From the NCBI RefSeq assembly GCF_003024235.1, contig NZ_KZ679093.1, forward strand, positions 35,456 to 99,455: 64,000 bases of DNA, written 5' to 3'. Source of the stretch: Arenimonas caeni (GTDB lineage Bacteria > Pseudomonadota > Gammaproteobacteria > Xanthomonadales > Xanthomonadaceae). This document shows positions 35,960-49,030 of this stretch, piece by piece. How positions within the stretch are numbered: position 1 is the first letter of the stretch; each line of letters opens with the position of its first letter. Position numbers and translations under genes: made by a program. Below the pieces are notes generated by a model, which ran no database searches, had not been told where the DNA came from, and saw only the letters and a program-made list of their open reading frames with translations.

Positions 35960-37060
35960 ATGCGTTTCAGCCTGACGCGAGAAGTTCTGCTCAAACCCCT
36001 CCAGCAAGTCGTCAACGTCGTCGAGCGGCGCCAAACGCTGCCGGTCCTGGCCAACCTGCTGGTGACGGTCGAGGACGGCAAGCTGTCGATGACCGGTACC
36101 GACCTGGAAGTCGAGATGGTGGCCCGTGCCGACGTCGACGACGCCCAGTCGGGTGAAACGACCATCCCGGCCCGCAAGCTCTTCGAAATCGTCCGGGCCC
36201 TGCCCGACGGCAGCAAGGTGACCCTGAGCCAGTCGGCCGACAAGGTGACGGTGCAGGCCGGCCGCAGCCGGTTCACCCTGGCCACCCTGCCCGGCAAGGA
36301 CTTCCCGGCCGTGGAGGACCTGGAGCTGGTCGAGCGCATCCGGGTGCCGGAAGCGGCGCTCAAGGAGCTGATCGAACGCACGGCGTTCGCCATGGCCCAG
36401 CAGGACGTTCGCTATTACCTCAATGGCCTGCTGCTCGACCTGCGCGAGGACAGCCTGCGCTGCGTGGCCACCGACGGCCATCGCCTGGCGCTGTGCGAAG
36501 CCCCGCTGCCGGCCGGCGCCCAGACCCGCAAGCAGATCATCGTGCCGCGCAAGGGCGTGCTCGAGCTGCAGCGCCTGCTCGAGGGCGGCGACCGCGAGGT
36601 CGAACTGGAAGTGGGCCGCAACCACCTGCGCATGCGTCGGGAGGACGTGACCTTCACCTCCAAGCTCATCGACGGCCGGTTCCCGGACTACGACGCGGTC
36701 ATTCCGATCGGTGCCGACAAGGAAGTGAAGCTCGACCGCGAGGGCCTGCGGGCCGCGCTGCAGCGTGCGGCGATCCTGTCGAACGAGAAGTACCGCGGCG
36801 TGAAGCTGGAGATCAGCCCTGGCCAGGTGAAGATCATGGCGCACAACCCGGAGCAGGAAGAGGCCCAGGAAGAGATCGAGGCCGAAACTCGCGTCGACGG
36901 CCTGAGCATCGGCTTCAACGTGACCTACCTGCTGGACGCCCTGAGCGCCCTGCGCGAGGACACCGTCATCCTGAACCTGCGCGACGCCAACTCGTCGGCC
37001 CTGGTGCGCGAGGCCAGCCACGAGCGCAGCCGCCACGTGGTGATGCCGCTGCGCCTGTGA
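35960..37060 (+). CDS. dnaN: DNA polymerase III beta sliding clamp
   Basis: A 366-residue clamp, the standard length for the three-domain DnaN. It starts MRFSLTREVLLKPLQQV and ends HVVMPLRL, the usual clamp C-terminus (MPxRL). Conserved stretches include QDVRYYLNGLLLD, VATDGHRLA and DGRFPDYDAVIP. As a dimer it encircles DNA and tethers polymerase III. It lies directly downstream of the oriC candidate and 94 bases upstream of recF. Confidence 0.98.
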   Translation: MRFSLTREVLLKPLQQVVNVVERRQTLPVLANLLVTVEDGKLSMTGTDLEVEMVARADVDDAQSGETTIPARKLFEIVRALPDGSKVTLSQSADKVTVQAGRSRFTLATLPGKDFPAVEDLELVERIRVPEAALKELIERTAFAMAQQDVRYYLNGLLLDLREDSLRCVATDGHRLALCEAPLPAGAQTRKQIIVPRKGVLELQRLLEGGDREVELEVGRNHLRMRREDVTFTSKLIDGRFPDYDAVIPIGADKEVKLDREGLRAALQRAAILSNEKYRGVKLEISPGQVKIMAHNPEQEEAQEEIEAETRVDGLSIGFNVTYLLDALSALREDTVILNLRDANSSALVREASHERSRHVVMPLRL

Positions 37061-37080
37061 CCGCCAAGCCTTACGTTGTC

Positions 37081-37113
37081 CGATACCGCCCGGCCTGTGC
37101 CGGGCGGTGTCGT
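37081..37113 (+). terminator. GC-rich hairpin between dnaN and recF (possible attenuator)
   Basis: GATACCGCCCGGC-ctgt-GCCGGGCGGTGTC forms a 13-base stem with one G-T pair. It is followed by only a short T stretch (GTTTCC), so it may reduce rather than end transcription into recF. Confidence 0.45.
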
Positions 37114-37154
37114 TTCCGGGCCCCACTGGCACCCTGCCCGCCGGGAGGCGCCGC

Positions 37155-38237
37155 ATGCGCCTGACCCGGCTCGACGTGCAGGACCTGCGCTGCCTGGCCT
37201 CGGTGCGCTTCGAGCCGGCGCCTGGCCTGAACCTGGTGACCGGCGGCAACGGCGCCGGCAAGACCAGCCTGGTCGAGGCCGTGCACCTGCTGGGTTACGG
37301 CCGGTCCTTCCGCGGCCGGGTCCGCGACGGCCTGGTCCGCAGCGGCCAGCCGGCCCTGTCGGTCTACGCCGAGTGGCTCGACGGGCAGGGCCGGATCCGC
37401 CGGGCCGGCCTGCGTCACACCGGAGGTGACTGGGAAGCCCGGCTCGACGGTGCCCCGGCGCCCAGCCTGACCGAGCTGTGTGCGGAGCTGGCCGTGGTCA
37501 GCTTTGAACCCGGCAGCCATGAACTGATCGCCGGGGGCGCCGAACACCGCCGGCGCTTCCTGGATTGGGCGCTGTTCCACGTGGAACCGAGCTTCCTGCC
37601 GGTCTGGCGGCGCTATGCCCGGGCGCTGAAGCAGCGCAACGCCCTGCTCAAGCGTGGCCCGGCCCCCTCGGCCCTGGCGCCCTGGGACCAGGAGCTGGCC
37701 GAGTCGGGTGAGCGGCTGACCAGCCTGCGTGCCGGCTATCTGGACCGGCTTGAGCCGGTCCTGGCTGCCACGGCGGCCGAATTCCTGCCCGAGCTGGGCG
37801 CGGCAGGCCTGGCCTACCTGCCTGGCTGGCGTCGCGGCGAGACCTCGCTGGCCGACGCCCTGCTGCTGGCCCGGGAGCGGGACCTGGCCCTGGGCTACAC
37901 CAGCGTCGGTCCGCACCGGGCCGACTGGCGGGTGGACTATGCCGGCCTGCCCGGCCGCGAGGCCCTCTCGCGCGGCCAGGAAAAGCTCACCGCCCTGGCC
38001 TGCGTGCTCGCCCAGGCCCGGGCCTTTGCCGCCGACCGCGGCGAATGGCCGCTGGTCTGCCTGGACGACCTGGCGTCGGAACTGGACCAGCAGCACCTGC
38101 GCCACGCCCTCGAAGCAGTCCTGTCCTCCGGCGCCCAGGTCCTGCTGACCGCCACGGAGGCGCCGGCGATCCTGACGGGCAGCCTGGCCCCCGCAGCCGT
38201 GTTCCACGTGGAACGCGGGGTCCTCGTCCGCGCCTGA
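37155..38237 (+). CDS. recF: DNA replication and repair protein RecF
   Basis: A 360-residue SMC-like ATPase that loads RecA at gaps with RecO and RecR. It starts MRLTRLDVQDLRCLASVRFE. Walker A is GNGAGKTSL (31-39). The signature LSRGQEKL and Walker B LVCLDDLASELD are near the C-terminus. ATG 37155 has GGGAGG 7 bases upstream. It sits in the conserved dnaA-dnaN-recF-gyrB order. Confidence 0.96.
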   Translation: MRLTRLDVQDLRCLASVRFEPAPGLNLVTGGNGAGKTSLVEAVHLLGYGRSFRGRVRDGLVRSGQPALSVYAEWLDGQGRIRRAGLRHTGGDWEARLDGAPAPSLTELCAELAVVSFEPGSHELIAGGAEHRRRFLDWALFHVEPSFLPVWRRYARALKQRNALLKRGPAPSALAPWDQELAESGERLTSLRAGYLDRLEPVLAATAAEFLPELGAAGLAYLPGWRRGETSLADALLLARERDLALGYTSVGPHRADWRVDYAGLPGREALSRGQEKLTALACVLAQARAFAADRGEWPLVCLDDLASELDQQHLRHALEAVLSSGAQVLLTATEAPAILTGSLAPAAVFHVERGVLVRA

Positions 38238-41844
<3,607 letters not shown>

Positions 41845-41914
41845 CGGCGGAGTTACACTGGCGCGCGCCGCGCCTGCGGCCCGCCGGCAACTCCGGCATC
41901 GAACCGGGAACCCT

Positions 41915-43507
41915 ATGAGCAAGCGACACCTCTACCTGCTGGCCCTGGCCATCATCGCCGTCGCGTTTTCGGCGATGTACTACAAGTGGAAGGTGCTGGA
42001 GTTCCCGCTGCAGCCCGACACCCAGGTCCGGGTCTGGACCGTGCAGGCGCACATCGAGTTCCAGCCGCGCCGCAGCGCCAACGCGGTGACGCTGCAGCTT
42101 CCCGACAAGACGCCCGGCTGGACGGTGCTCAACGAGCGCTTCGTCGCGCGCAACTATTCCAAGAACGAGATCCCGCACGCGGAAGGCCGCGAGGTGCAGT
42201 GGGCCAACCGCCGTGCGGTCGGCGAACAGGATCTCTACTACCGCGCCACGGTGGTGCGCTCGGACGAGCGCCAGCGTGCGATGCCGGACTTCGAACCGGT
42301 CATCCCCTCGCCGCCCGAGCTCGAGGAGCCCTACGCCACCGCCGCCGACGCCCTGCTGCAGCAGGTGCGCGAAGGTTCGGTCAACAACGTCACCTACACC
42401 CGCGAGCTGCTGCGCCGGCTCGGAGAGCAGAACCCGAGCGAAGAGGTCACGCTGCTGGCGGAGCGCTATGGCAGCGACGAGTCGGCCCGCGCCGCGTTCG
42501 CCGTGCAGCTGCTGGCGCGCCGTTCGATCCCGGCCCGCGTCATCCACGGCCTGAGGCTCACCGACGAGCCGCGCGAAGGCGAGGGCGTGCTGCAGCCCTG
42601 GCTGATGGTGCACGACGGCCTGGCGTGGAACATCATCGACCCGCGCACCACCGCCGAAGGCCTGCCGGCCGACGTGATGGTCTGGAGCGCCAGCGAGCGC
42701 CCGGTGCTGGTGCTCGAGGACGGCACTCAGGCCACGCTGGGCTTCACCATCGGCCGCAACCTCGCCGACGCCATGGCCACGGTGGAGCGCCGCCTCGAGG
42801 TCAAGGACGCCAACCTCGTGCACTACTCGCTGCTGAGCCTGCCGCTGCAGGCCCAGGACACCTACCGCATCCTGCTGATGGTGCCGATCGGCGCCTTCAT
42901 CATGCTGCTGCTGCGCAACCTGGTCGGCGTGAAGACCTACGGCACCTTCATGCCGGTGCTGATCGCGCTGGCCTTCCGCGAGACGGCGCTGGTGGCCGGC
43001 ATCATCCTGTTCGTGGTGGTGGTGGGCTTCGGCCTGCTGGTGCGCTTCTACCTCGAGCGCCTGCGCCTGCTGCTGGTGCCGCGCCTGACCGCCATCCTGA
43101 TCCTGGTGGTGCTGCTGATGGCGGCGGTGAGCGTGCTGTCGAACCGGCTCGGCCTCGAGGTCGGCCTGAGCGTGGCGCTGTTCCCGATGGTGATCATGGC
43201 GATGACCATCGAGCGCATGTCGGTGGCCTGGGACGAGCGTGGCGCCGGCACCGCCATCCGCGAGGGCGTCGGCACCCTGGTGGTGGCCGCCCTGGCCTAC
43301 GTGGTGATGACCTGGCCGGCGCTCGAGCACCTGGTGTTCGTGTACCCGGAAACCCTGCTGGTGCTGTTCGCGCTGGCGCTTCTGCTGGGCCGCTACTCCG
43401 GCTACCGCCTCAACGAGCTGCTGCGCTTCCGTGCCCTGGCCCGCGAGCCCGACCCGATCGTGCCGCCGCCCGCGGCCAGGACGGCCGACGACGTCGCCAA
43501 GGCCTGA
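41915..43507 (+). CDS. Inactive transglutaminase-like domain fused to 7 transmembrane helices (UUP1-type)
   Basis: A 530-residue inner-membrane protein. One N-terminal helix (about 5-22) is followed by an extracytoplasmic region (about 25-315) resembling the UUP1/transglutaminase-like module. It includes FAVQLLARRSIPARVIHGL and a WNIIDPRT segment, but no catalytic Cys-His-Asp set is evident. Seven helices follow (about 320-510; for example IGAFIMLLLRNLVGVKTYGTF, cut here to the first helix). Proteins of this architecture are usually encoded next to a RimK-like ATP-grasp ligase, as here (3-base gap). The substrate is unknown. Confidence 0.88.
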   Translation: MSKRHLYLLALAIIAVAFSAMYYKWKVLEFPLQPDTQVRVWTVQAHIEFQPRRSANAVTLQLPDKTPGWTVLNERFVARNYSKNEIPHAEGREVQWANRRAVGEQDLYYRATVVRSDERQRAMPDFEPVIPSPPELEEPYATAADALLQQVREGSVNNVTYTRELLRRLGEQNPSEEVTLLAERYGSDESARAAFAVQLLARRSIPARVIHGLRLTDEPREGEGVLQPWLMVHDGLAWNIIDPRTTAEGLPADVMVWSASERPVLVLEDGTQATLGFTIGRNLADAMATVERRLEVKDANLVHYSLLSLPLQAQDTYRILLMVPIGAFIMLLLRNLVGVKTYGTFMPVLIALAFRETALVAGIILFVVVVGFGLLVRFYLERLRLLLVPRLTAILILVVLLMAAVSVLSNRLGLEVGLSVALFPMVIMAMTIERMSVAWDERGAGTAIREGVGTLVVAALAYVVMTWPALEHLVFVYPETLLVLFALALLLGRYSGYRLNELLRFRALAREPDPIVPPPAARTADDVAKA

Positions 43508-43510
43508 GCC

Positions 43511-44482
43511 ATGGCCTTCTTCAACCCCTTCAAGATCGCCAGGCGCCTGCGCCAGATCGGGCTGGTCGGCATCGGCCAGCGCAACGCGCATTACGTGCTG
43601 ATGCACAACCCGCGCAAGTTCTACCCGCGCGTGGACGACAAGCTGCTGACCAAGAAGCTGGCGCTCAAGGCCGGCCTGCCCGTGCCCGACCTGTACGCCG
43701 TGGTCCGCGAGGAGCACGAGATCGCCGAGCTGCACAAGAAGCTCGAGGGCCGCGACAGCTTCGTGGTCAAGCCGGCGCACGGCTCGGGCGGCGACGGCAT
43801 CCTGGTGATCAGCGGCCGGCGAGGCGACAAGTACCGGCGGGCCAGCGGTTCACTGATGACCCGCGAGGAGTTCGAGCACCACCTCTCCAACGGCCTGTCC
43901 GGGCTGTTCTCGCTCGGTGGCCAGCCCGACCACCTGATCGTCGAATACTGCGTGCAGTTCGACCCGATCTTCGACAACGTCAGCTACAAGGGCGTGCCCG
44001 ACATCCGCATCATCGTGTTCATGGGCTACCCGGTGATGGCGATGATCCGCCTGCCCACGCGCATGTCCGACGGCAAGGCCAACCTGCACCAGGGCGCCAT
44101 CGGCGTCGGCATCGACATCCCCACCGGCAAGACCAAGCGCGGGGTGTGGGGCACGGAGATCATCCGCGAGCATCCCGACACCGAACACAGCATCGTCGGC
44201 CTGCAGATCCCGCACTGGCGCCAGCTGCTGGAGATGGCCTCGCGCTGCTACGAACTCTCCGGCCTGGGCTACGTGGGCGTGGACTTCGTGCTCGATCGCG
44301 ACCGCGGCCCGCTCATCCTCGAGCTCAACGCCCGCCCCGGCCTGGCCATCCAGATGGCCAACGGCAACGGCCTGGAGCCGCGCCTGCACAAGGTCGAGGC
44401 CCTGCGCAACCAGGGCCTGATGTCGCGGGACCCGGGGGAGCGGGTCGACTTCGCCATTGCCAACTTTCCCACCACAGGCTGA
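43511..44482 (+). CDS. RimK-related alpha-L-glutamate ligase-like ATP-grasp protein
   Basis: A 323-residue cytosolic ATP-grasp enzyme. ATP-grasp elements are visible: FVVKPAHGSGGDGI (nucleotide-binding lysine and glycine loop), HLIVEYCVQFD, PDIRIIVFMG and the metal-binding LILELNARPGL. The group joins amino acids to a carboxylate with ATP use, but the substrate of this subgroup is not known. It is tightly linked to the 7TM transglutaminase-like gene. In other proteobacteria a retropepsin-like protease gene often accompanies the pair; none is adjacent here. Confidence 0.9.
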   Translation: MAFFNPFKIARRLRQIGLVGIGQRNAHYVLMHNPRKFYPRVDDKLLTKKLALKAGLPVPDLYAVVREEHEIAELHKKLEGRDSFVVKPAHGSGGDGILVISGRRGDKYRRASGSLMTREEFEHHLSNGLSGLFSLGGQPDHLIVEYCVQFDPIFDNVSYKGVPDIRIIVFMGYPVMAMIRLPTRMSDGKANLHQGAIGVGIDIPTGKTKRGVWGTEIIREHPDTEHSIVGLQIPHWRQLLEMASRCYELSGLGYVGVDFVLDRDRGPLILELNARPGLAIQMANGNGLEPRLHKVEALRNQGLMSRDPGERVDFAIANFPTTG

Positions 44483-44596
44483 ACGGCTGGCAACGGCTTA
44501 ACGTTTTTTTCAGATCGTGGCCGCCCGCCACCGGCATTCTTGCGGCCAAAGGGGATGCTATACGGCGGCGCACGGCGAAACCGGACACTGCGTCGC

Positions 44597-44626
44597 TTGA
44601 GTGATTGCTCTATTCCCCGTTACCCT
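44597..44626 (+). promoter_or_regulatory. Possible promoter of the TPR protein gene
   Basis: TTGAGT (44597-44602), an 18-base spacer and TACCCT (44621-44626) form a weak sigma70-type candidate about 50 bases upstream of the ATG. The 192-base gap holds no gene. The match is modest. Confidence 0.35.
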
Positions 44627-44674
44627 AATCGGCCAACATCCGCGGGCCAGCCGCGGCGGCAAGGAGTTCCCACA

Positions 44675-45955
44675 ATGAAGATTGCCCACTTGCTCAAGGT
44701 GACCGCGCTCGTCGTGCTCACCGCTTCGCTGTCCATCCCCGACGCCGATGCGCGTACGCCGCGCCGCGACCGGAACAAGACCGAAGAAGTGGTCAGGTAC
44801 CCGAACGCCACCCGCGAGTCGCCCAAGGCCGAGAACTCGCCGCGCCTGGCGCGCGACCTGCAGAAGATGTTCGACCTCTACAACGGGGGCGAGGATCTGG
44901 AGGGCTCGATCAGCCTCGCCGAGAAGATCATCGGCAACGAGCGCGCCAAGCCCTACGACCGCGCCGCCTCGCTGATGATCGCCGGCAACGCCGCCTTGGG
45001 CATTGACGACTACCCGCGTGCGATCGACTACCTCGAGCGCGCGCTCGAGTCCGATGCCCTGCCGAACAACAACCACTTCGCCACGATGCACACGCTGGCC
45101 TCGCTCTACGCGCAGGAAGACCGCGCCGAGGAAGCCGTGGCCATGGTCAACCGCCTCGCCACCGAGACCCGTTCCGAGGATCCGGAGCTGTACGGCCTCA
45201 AGGGCGCCGTGCATTACAACGCCGGCCAGTACGACCAGGCCGTCGCCGCCATCCGCAAGGCGATCGAGCTCAAGACCGAGGGCGAGCCGGACAGCAACTG
45301 GATCCAGATGCTGATGGCGTCCTACAACGAGCTCGGCCAGAACAACGAGGCCGTGCTGCTCGCCGAGCAGCTGCACGCCAAGTCGCCGGACGACAAGCGC
45401 ATCCTGCTCAACCTGGCCTCGCTCTACGCCGAGACCGACCAGGGCGCGAAGGCCGCCACCCTGCTCGAGGGTGCCCGCGCCCGCGGCATGCTGACCGAGA
45501 AGCGCGACTACGAGAACCTCTACGCCATCTACCTCAACCTCGATGGCAAGGAGGCCGAGGCCGCCAAGGTCATCCAGGAAGGCCTGGACAAGGGCATCCT
45601 GCCGGCCGACGCCCGCACCTATACCTTCCTCGGCCAGTCGCTCTACTTCAGCGACCAGATCGACGCCGCCATCGCCGCCTACCAGAAGGGCGCGCCGCTC
45701 GACACCACGGGCGAGACCTACCTGGTGCTCGCGCAGGTGCTGACCAACGAGGACCGCAACGCCGAGGCCATCGCCGCCGCCAAGCAGGCCATCGCCAAGG
45801 GCCTGCGCCGCCCGGGCGACGCCTGGATGGTGGTTGCCCGCTCGGAGTACTACTCGGACAACATCGCCGGGGCGCAGGCCGCCTACCGCGAGGCTGCCAA
45901 GGACCCGGCCACGGCCGAAGCGGCCCGCAAGGCCCTCGCGCAGATTTCACGCTGA
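44675..45955 (+). CDS. Exported tetratricopeptide repeat protein
   Basis: A 426-residue protein with a signal peptide (about 1-26, ...SIPDADA). Residues ~55-425 contain TPR-like helix pairs, for example ADRAASLMIAGNAALGIDDY-type units and PELYGLKGAVHYNAGQYDQ followed by AVAAIRKAIEL. TPR proteins scaffold protein complexes; this one would be periplasmic. ATG 44675 follows AAGGAG by 8 bases. It lies upstream of tonB-exbB-exbD, in the same direction but with its own gap and a separate tonB promoter. A link to TonB energy transduction is suggested by position only. Confidence 0.88.
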   Translation: MKIAHLLKVTALVVLTASLSIPDADARTPRRDRNKTEEVVRYPNATRESPKAENSPRLARDLQKMFDLYNGGEDLEGSISLAEKIIGNERAKPYDRAASLMIAGNAALGIDDYPRAIDYLERALESDALPNNNHFATMHTLASLYAQEDRAEEAVAMVNRLATETRSEDPELYGLKGAVHYNAGQYDQAVAAIRKAIELKTEGEPDSNWIQMLMASYNELGQNNEAVLLAEQLHAKSPDDKRILLNLASLYAETDQGAKAATLLEGARARGMLTEKRDYENLYAIYLNLDGKEAEAAKVIQEGLDKGILPADARTYTFLGQSLYFSDQIDAAIAAYQKGAPLDTTGETYLVLAQVLTNEDRNAEAIAAAKQAIAKGLRRPGDAWMVVARSEYYSDNIAGAQAAYREAAKDPATAEAARKALAQISR

Positions 45956-45959
45956 CTGA

Positions 45960-46016
45960 TTGGTAAACCGAAAGCCTGTGGTATAAGCTAACAAGTTCCC
46001 GCCGGGCCCCGGCGGG
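45960..46016 (+). promoter_or_regulatory. Promoter and 5' leader hairpin of tonB
   Basis: TTGGTA (45960-45965), 16 bases and TATAAG (45982-45987) with an extended -10 TGG just before it make a good promoter. The leader then has CCCGCCGGG-CC-CCGGCGGG (45998-46016), a stable hairpin without a T-run, before the tonB start at 46065. No Fur-like box was evident. Confidence 0.6.
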
Positions 46017-46064
46017 CCACGGCTGACAGCCGCACGAATTCCGAGATCCCGAGCCGCCACCCGC

Positions 46065-46724
46065 ATGACGGACCAGAACTACAAGCAAGACAACTCGCCC
46101 CAGGGACTGAGCTGGGCACGTATCGGCGGCAATGCCTTCGCCATCGCGCTGCATGCGATCGCGTTCATGCTGATGATGGCGCCGGTCAATCCGCCCGAGG
46201 TCAAGAAGGCGCGCGAGGAGGTGACCCAGGTCTCCTTCATCGAACCGCCGCCGCCGCCCCCGCCGCCGCCGCCGCCGCCGCCGGAGCCGCCGAAGGTGGT
46301 CACCCGGATCATCGAGCAGCCCAAGCCGACGCCGATCCCGCCGCCGCCGGAAGAGCCGCCGGTGGTGTTCGACGACCCGAGCCCGATCGACATCGAGGCC
46401 CCGCCGCCGGCTCCGCCGTCGCCGCCCGGCCCGCCCGCCGACTTCGCCCCCTCCGAGGACATCTCGGGCCGCGCGCTGTACGAGCCGCGCTACCCGGCCA
46501 AGGAAGCCCAGTCGGGCGTGGGTGGCACGGTCGTGCTGCGCGTGACCATCGACGCCTCCGGCAACGTGCTCGACGTGGCCGTCGAGAAGTCGAGCCGCAA
46601 CCGAAACCTCGACCGCTCGGCCATGGATGCCGCGCGTCGCTGGAAGTTCAACCCGGGTATGCGCAATGGCCAGAAGGTTGGCGGCGTGGTGCTTGTCCCG
46701 GTCAAGTTCACGCCTCCGCGGTAA
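46065..46724 (+). CDS. tonB: Energy transducer TonB
   Basis: A 219-residue protein that carries proton-motive-force energy to outer-membrane receptors. An N-terminal cytoplasmic segment is followed by a transmembrane helix (about 22-39, AFAIALHAIAFMLMMAP) containing the conserved histidine H30. A Pro-rich periplasmic spacer spans 61-130 and begins with 13 consecutive prolines. The C-terminal TonB domain (about 140-219) includes YPAKEAQSGVGGTVVLRVTI and ARRWKFNPG. It is followed by exbB and two exbD genes in the usual Xanthomonas order. Confidence 0.95.
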   Translation: MTDQNYKQDNSPQGLSWARIGGNAFAIALHAIAFMLMMAPVNPPEVKKAREEVTQVSFIEPPPPPPPPPPPPPEPPKVVTRIIEQPKPTPIPPPPEEPPVVFDDPSPIDIEAPPPAPPSPPGPPADFAPSEDISGRALYEPRYPAKEAQSGVGGTVVLRVTIDASGNVLDVAVEKSSRNRNLDRSAMDAARRWKFNPGMRNGQKVGGVVLVPVKFTPPR

Positions 46725-46777
46725 CGCCAGCAGTTCCCTCGTAAACGGTTAAACCACTCTTAAGAAAGGCTCTCCTT

Positions 46778-47560
46778 ATGCTGCAGGACATCCTCCTCAC
46801 CGTCGCTGCCACCGCTGGTGGCGCTGCCGACAACGCCAACGCCCTCTCCAAGATGGGCTTCTCCCACATGATGGCCGAGATGGCCGCCGCCCCGGGCGAG
46901 TTCGCCGTTTCCTGGGTGGTCTTCATCATGCTCGTCGTGATGTCGTTCGGCTCGTGGTGGTACACGATCGTCAACTTCATCAAGAACACCGTGATCTCCA
47001 AGCGCGCCGACGCCGTCGTCCGCACCTTCTGGGAGACCCCGAACGCGCAGGACGCGATCCGCTTCATGGAAGAGCAGCCGGCCAACGAGCCGTTCTCCAA
47101 GATCGCCCTTGACTGCGCCCAGGCCGCCGCGCACCACCAGCGCCACGAAGGCAGCCGCCTGGTCGACGCCCTGAACCGCTCGGAGTTCATCGACCGCGCC
47201 CTGCGCCAGGCCGTCACCCGCGAGAGCGCCAAGCTCGAGAACGGCATGACCTGGCTGGCCACCGTCGGTGCGACCGCTCCGTTCGTCGGTCTGCTCGGCA
47301 CCGTGTGGGGCATCTACGGCGCCCTGATCCGCATCGGCGCCACCGGCCAGGCCTCCATCGACGCCGTCGCCGGCCCGGTGGGCGAGGCGCTGATCATGAC
47401 CGCGCTCGGCCTGTTCGTCGCTATCCCGGCGGTGCTTGCGTACAACGCGTTCAACCGCGCCAACCGCAACACCTACGCCAAGTTCGACACCTTCGCCCAC
47501 GACCTGCACGACTTCTTCGCCACCGGTTCCCGCGTGGGCGACGCTGGCGGCAAGCGCTAA
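46778..47560 (+). CDS. exbB: Proton channel component ExbB (MotA/TolQ/ExbB family)
   Basis: A 260-residue inner-membrane protein with three helices. The first (about 42-62) reads FAVSWVVFIMLVVMSFGSW. The second and third (about 160-220) include TWLATVGATAPFVGLLGTVW and VGEALIMTALGLFVAIPAVL. The A-P-x-x-G-L-L-G-T motif is the family hallmark of the proton path. It forms a pentamer around ExbD and energises TonB. Gap to tonB is 53 bases, and to the first exbD 28 bases. Confidence 0.96.
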   Translation: MLQDILLTVAATAGGAADNANALSKMGFSHMMAEMAAAPGEFAVSWVVFIMLVVMSFGSWWYTIVNFIKNTVISKRADAVVRTFWETPNAQDAIRFMEEQPANEPFSKIALDCAQAAAHHQRHEGSRLVDALNRSEFIDRALRQAVTRESAKLENGMTWLATVGATAPFVGLLGTVWGIYGALIRIGATGQASIDAVAGPVGEALIMTALGLFVAIPAVLAYNAFNRANRNTYAKFDTFAHDLHDFFATGSRVGDAGGKR

Positions 47561-47588
47561 GTCGAACGGATAATCAGGAGTCGCAGGC

Positions 47589-48002
47589 ATGGCCTTCTCA
47601 AACAACTCCGGTGGCGGCGGCCCGATGGCCGACATCAACGTCACGCCCCTCGTGGACGTGATGCTGGTGCTGCTGATCATCTTCATGATCACCGCGCCGC
47701 TGATGTCGCATAAGGTGAAGGTGGAGCTGCCCCAGGCGACCCTCGAGACCAAGCCGAAAATCGACCAGCCGCCCGTCACCCTCGCGGTGACGGCGGATGG
47801 CCAGGTCTACTGGAACGACGAGGCGGTCACCCGCGACATCCTCGACGCCCGCCTGGCCGTGCTGGCCCAGAAGCAGCCCCAGCCGCAGGTCGACATCCGC
47901 TCCGACAACTTCACCAAGTACTCCGTCATCCACGAGGTGGTGCAGGACGTTCGCCAGGCGGGTATCCGCAAGGTGGGCTTCGTCTCCACCCCCGAGCGCT
48001 GA
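47589..48002 (+). CDS. exbD: ExbD/TolR family protein (first copy)
   Basis: A 137-residue protein: a short cytoplasmic start, one helix (about 15-38) with the essential aspartate in ADINVTPLVDVMLVLLIIFM, and a periplasmic domain. It pairs with ExbB. The DNA for the helix region is identical over about 60 bases to the second copy at 48015. Confidence 0.95.
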   Translation: MAFSNNSGGGGPMADINVTPLVDVMLVLLIIFMITAPLMSHKVKVELPQATLETKPKIDQPPVTLAVTADGQVYWNDEAVTRDILDARLAVLAQKQPQPQVDIRSDNFTKYSVIHEVVQDVRQAGIRKVGFVSTPER

Positions 48003-48014
48003 GGACAACCGAAA

Positions 48015-48446
48015 ATGGCTTTCTCCTCGAACTCCGGCGCCGGTCCGATGGCCGACATCAACGTCACGCCCCTCGTGGACGTGATGCTGGTGCTGCTGAT
48101 CATCTTCATGGTGACCGCGCCGGCGCTGTCCTACCAGATCCAGGTGGACCTGCCGCAGCGCACCTCCAACCCGCCGCCGCCGCCGAAGGATCCGCCCGAG
48201 CCGATCCGACTGCGCATCGACGCGGGTGGCACGGTCACCTGGAACGGTACGCCCATCCCGATGTCCACGCTGCAGTCCGCCCTCGAGGTCGAGGTCGAGC
48301 GCGCCGCCGGTGACATCACCCGCCAGCCCACCGTCGAAATCGAGACGGACATGGACGCCCAGTACGAGGCGCTGGCGAAGGTCCTCTCGCGCACCAAGAA
48401 CGCGGGCATGGCCAAGATCGCCTTCGTGGAACCGGAGCGCCGCTGA
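48015..48446 (+). CDS. exbD: ExbD/TolR family protein (second copy)
   Basis: A 143-residue paralogue, 12 bases after the first copy. The helix is the same as in copy one, including the proton-carrying aspartate, while the periplasmic domain diverges (SYQIQVDLPQRTSNPPPPPK then IDAGGTVTWNGTPIP). Xanthomonas has a comparable exbD1-exbD2 pair, in which the second is needed for some functions only. It is followed by a strong terminator. Confidence 0.94.
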   Translation: MAFSSNSGAGPMADINVTPLVDVMLVLLIIFMVTAPALSYQIQVDLPQRTSNPPPPPKDPPEPIRLRIDAGGTVTWNGTPIPMSTLQSALEVEVERAAGDITRQPTVEIETDMDAQYEALAKVLSRTKNAGMAKIAFVEPERR

Positions 48447-48468
48447 GCCCGGTTTCCCGCACCCTGCA

Positions 48469-48499
48469 GCAACGCCGCCTCCGGGCGGCGTTTTTTTTG
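48469..48499 (+). terminator. Rho-independent terminator after the second exbD
   Basis: AACGCCGCC-TCCG-GGCGGCGTT followed by TTTTTTT. It closes the tonB-exbB-exbD-exbD unit and separates the third exbD copy. Confidence 0.92.
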
Positions 48500-48592
48500 C
48501 CTGATCGCCGGCTGGCCAGCGACCCCGGGCCGGCTTGCACGCTCTTCCACGGTCGGCGTACCAAGGAAGCGGGTACCCCGAAGGAGAGCGTC

Positions 48593-48985
<393 letters not shown>

Positions 48986-49030
48986 CAGGACGGCCCCGGC
49001 CATCCCCGGGGCGCGAGCCGGTGCCGCGGC

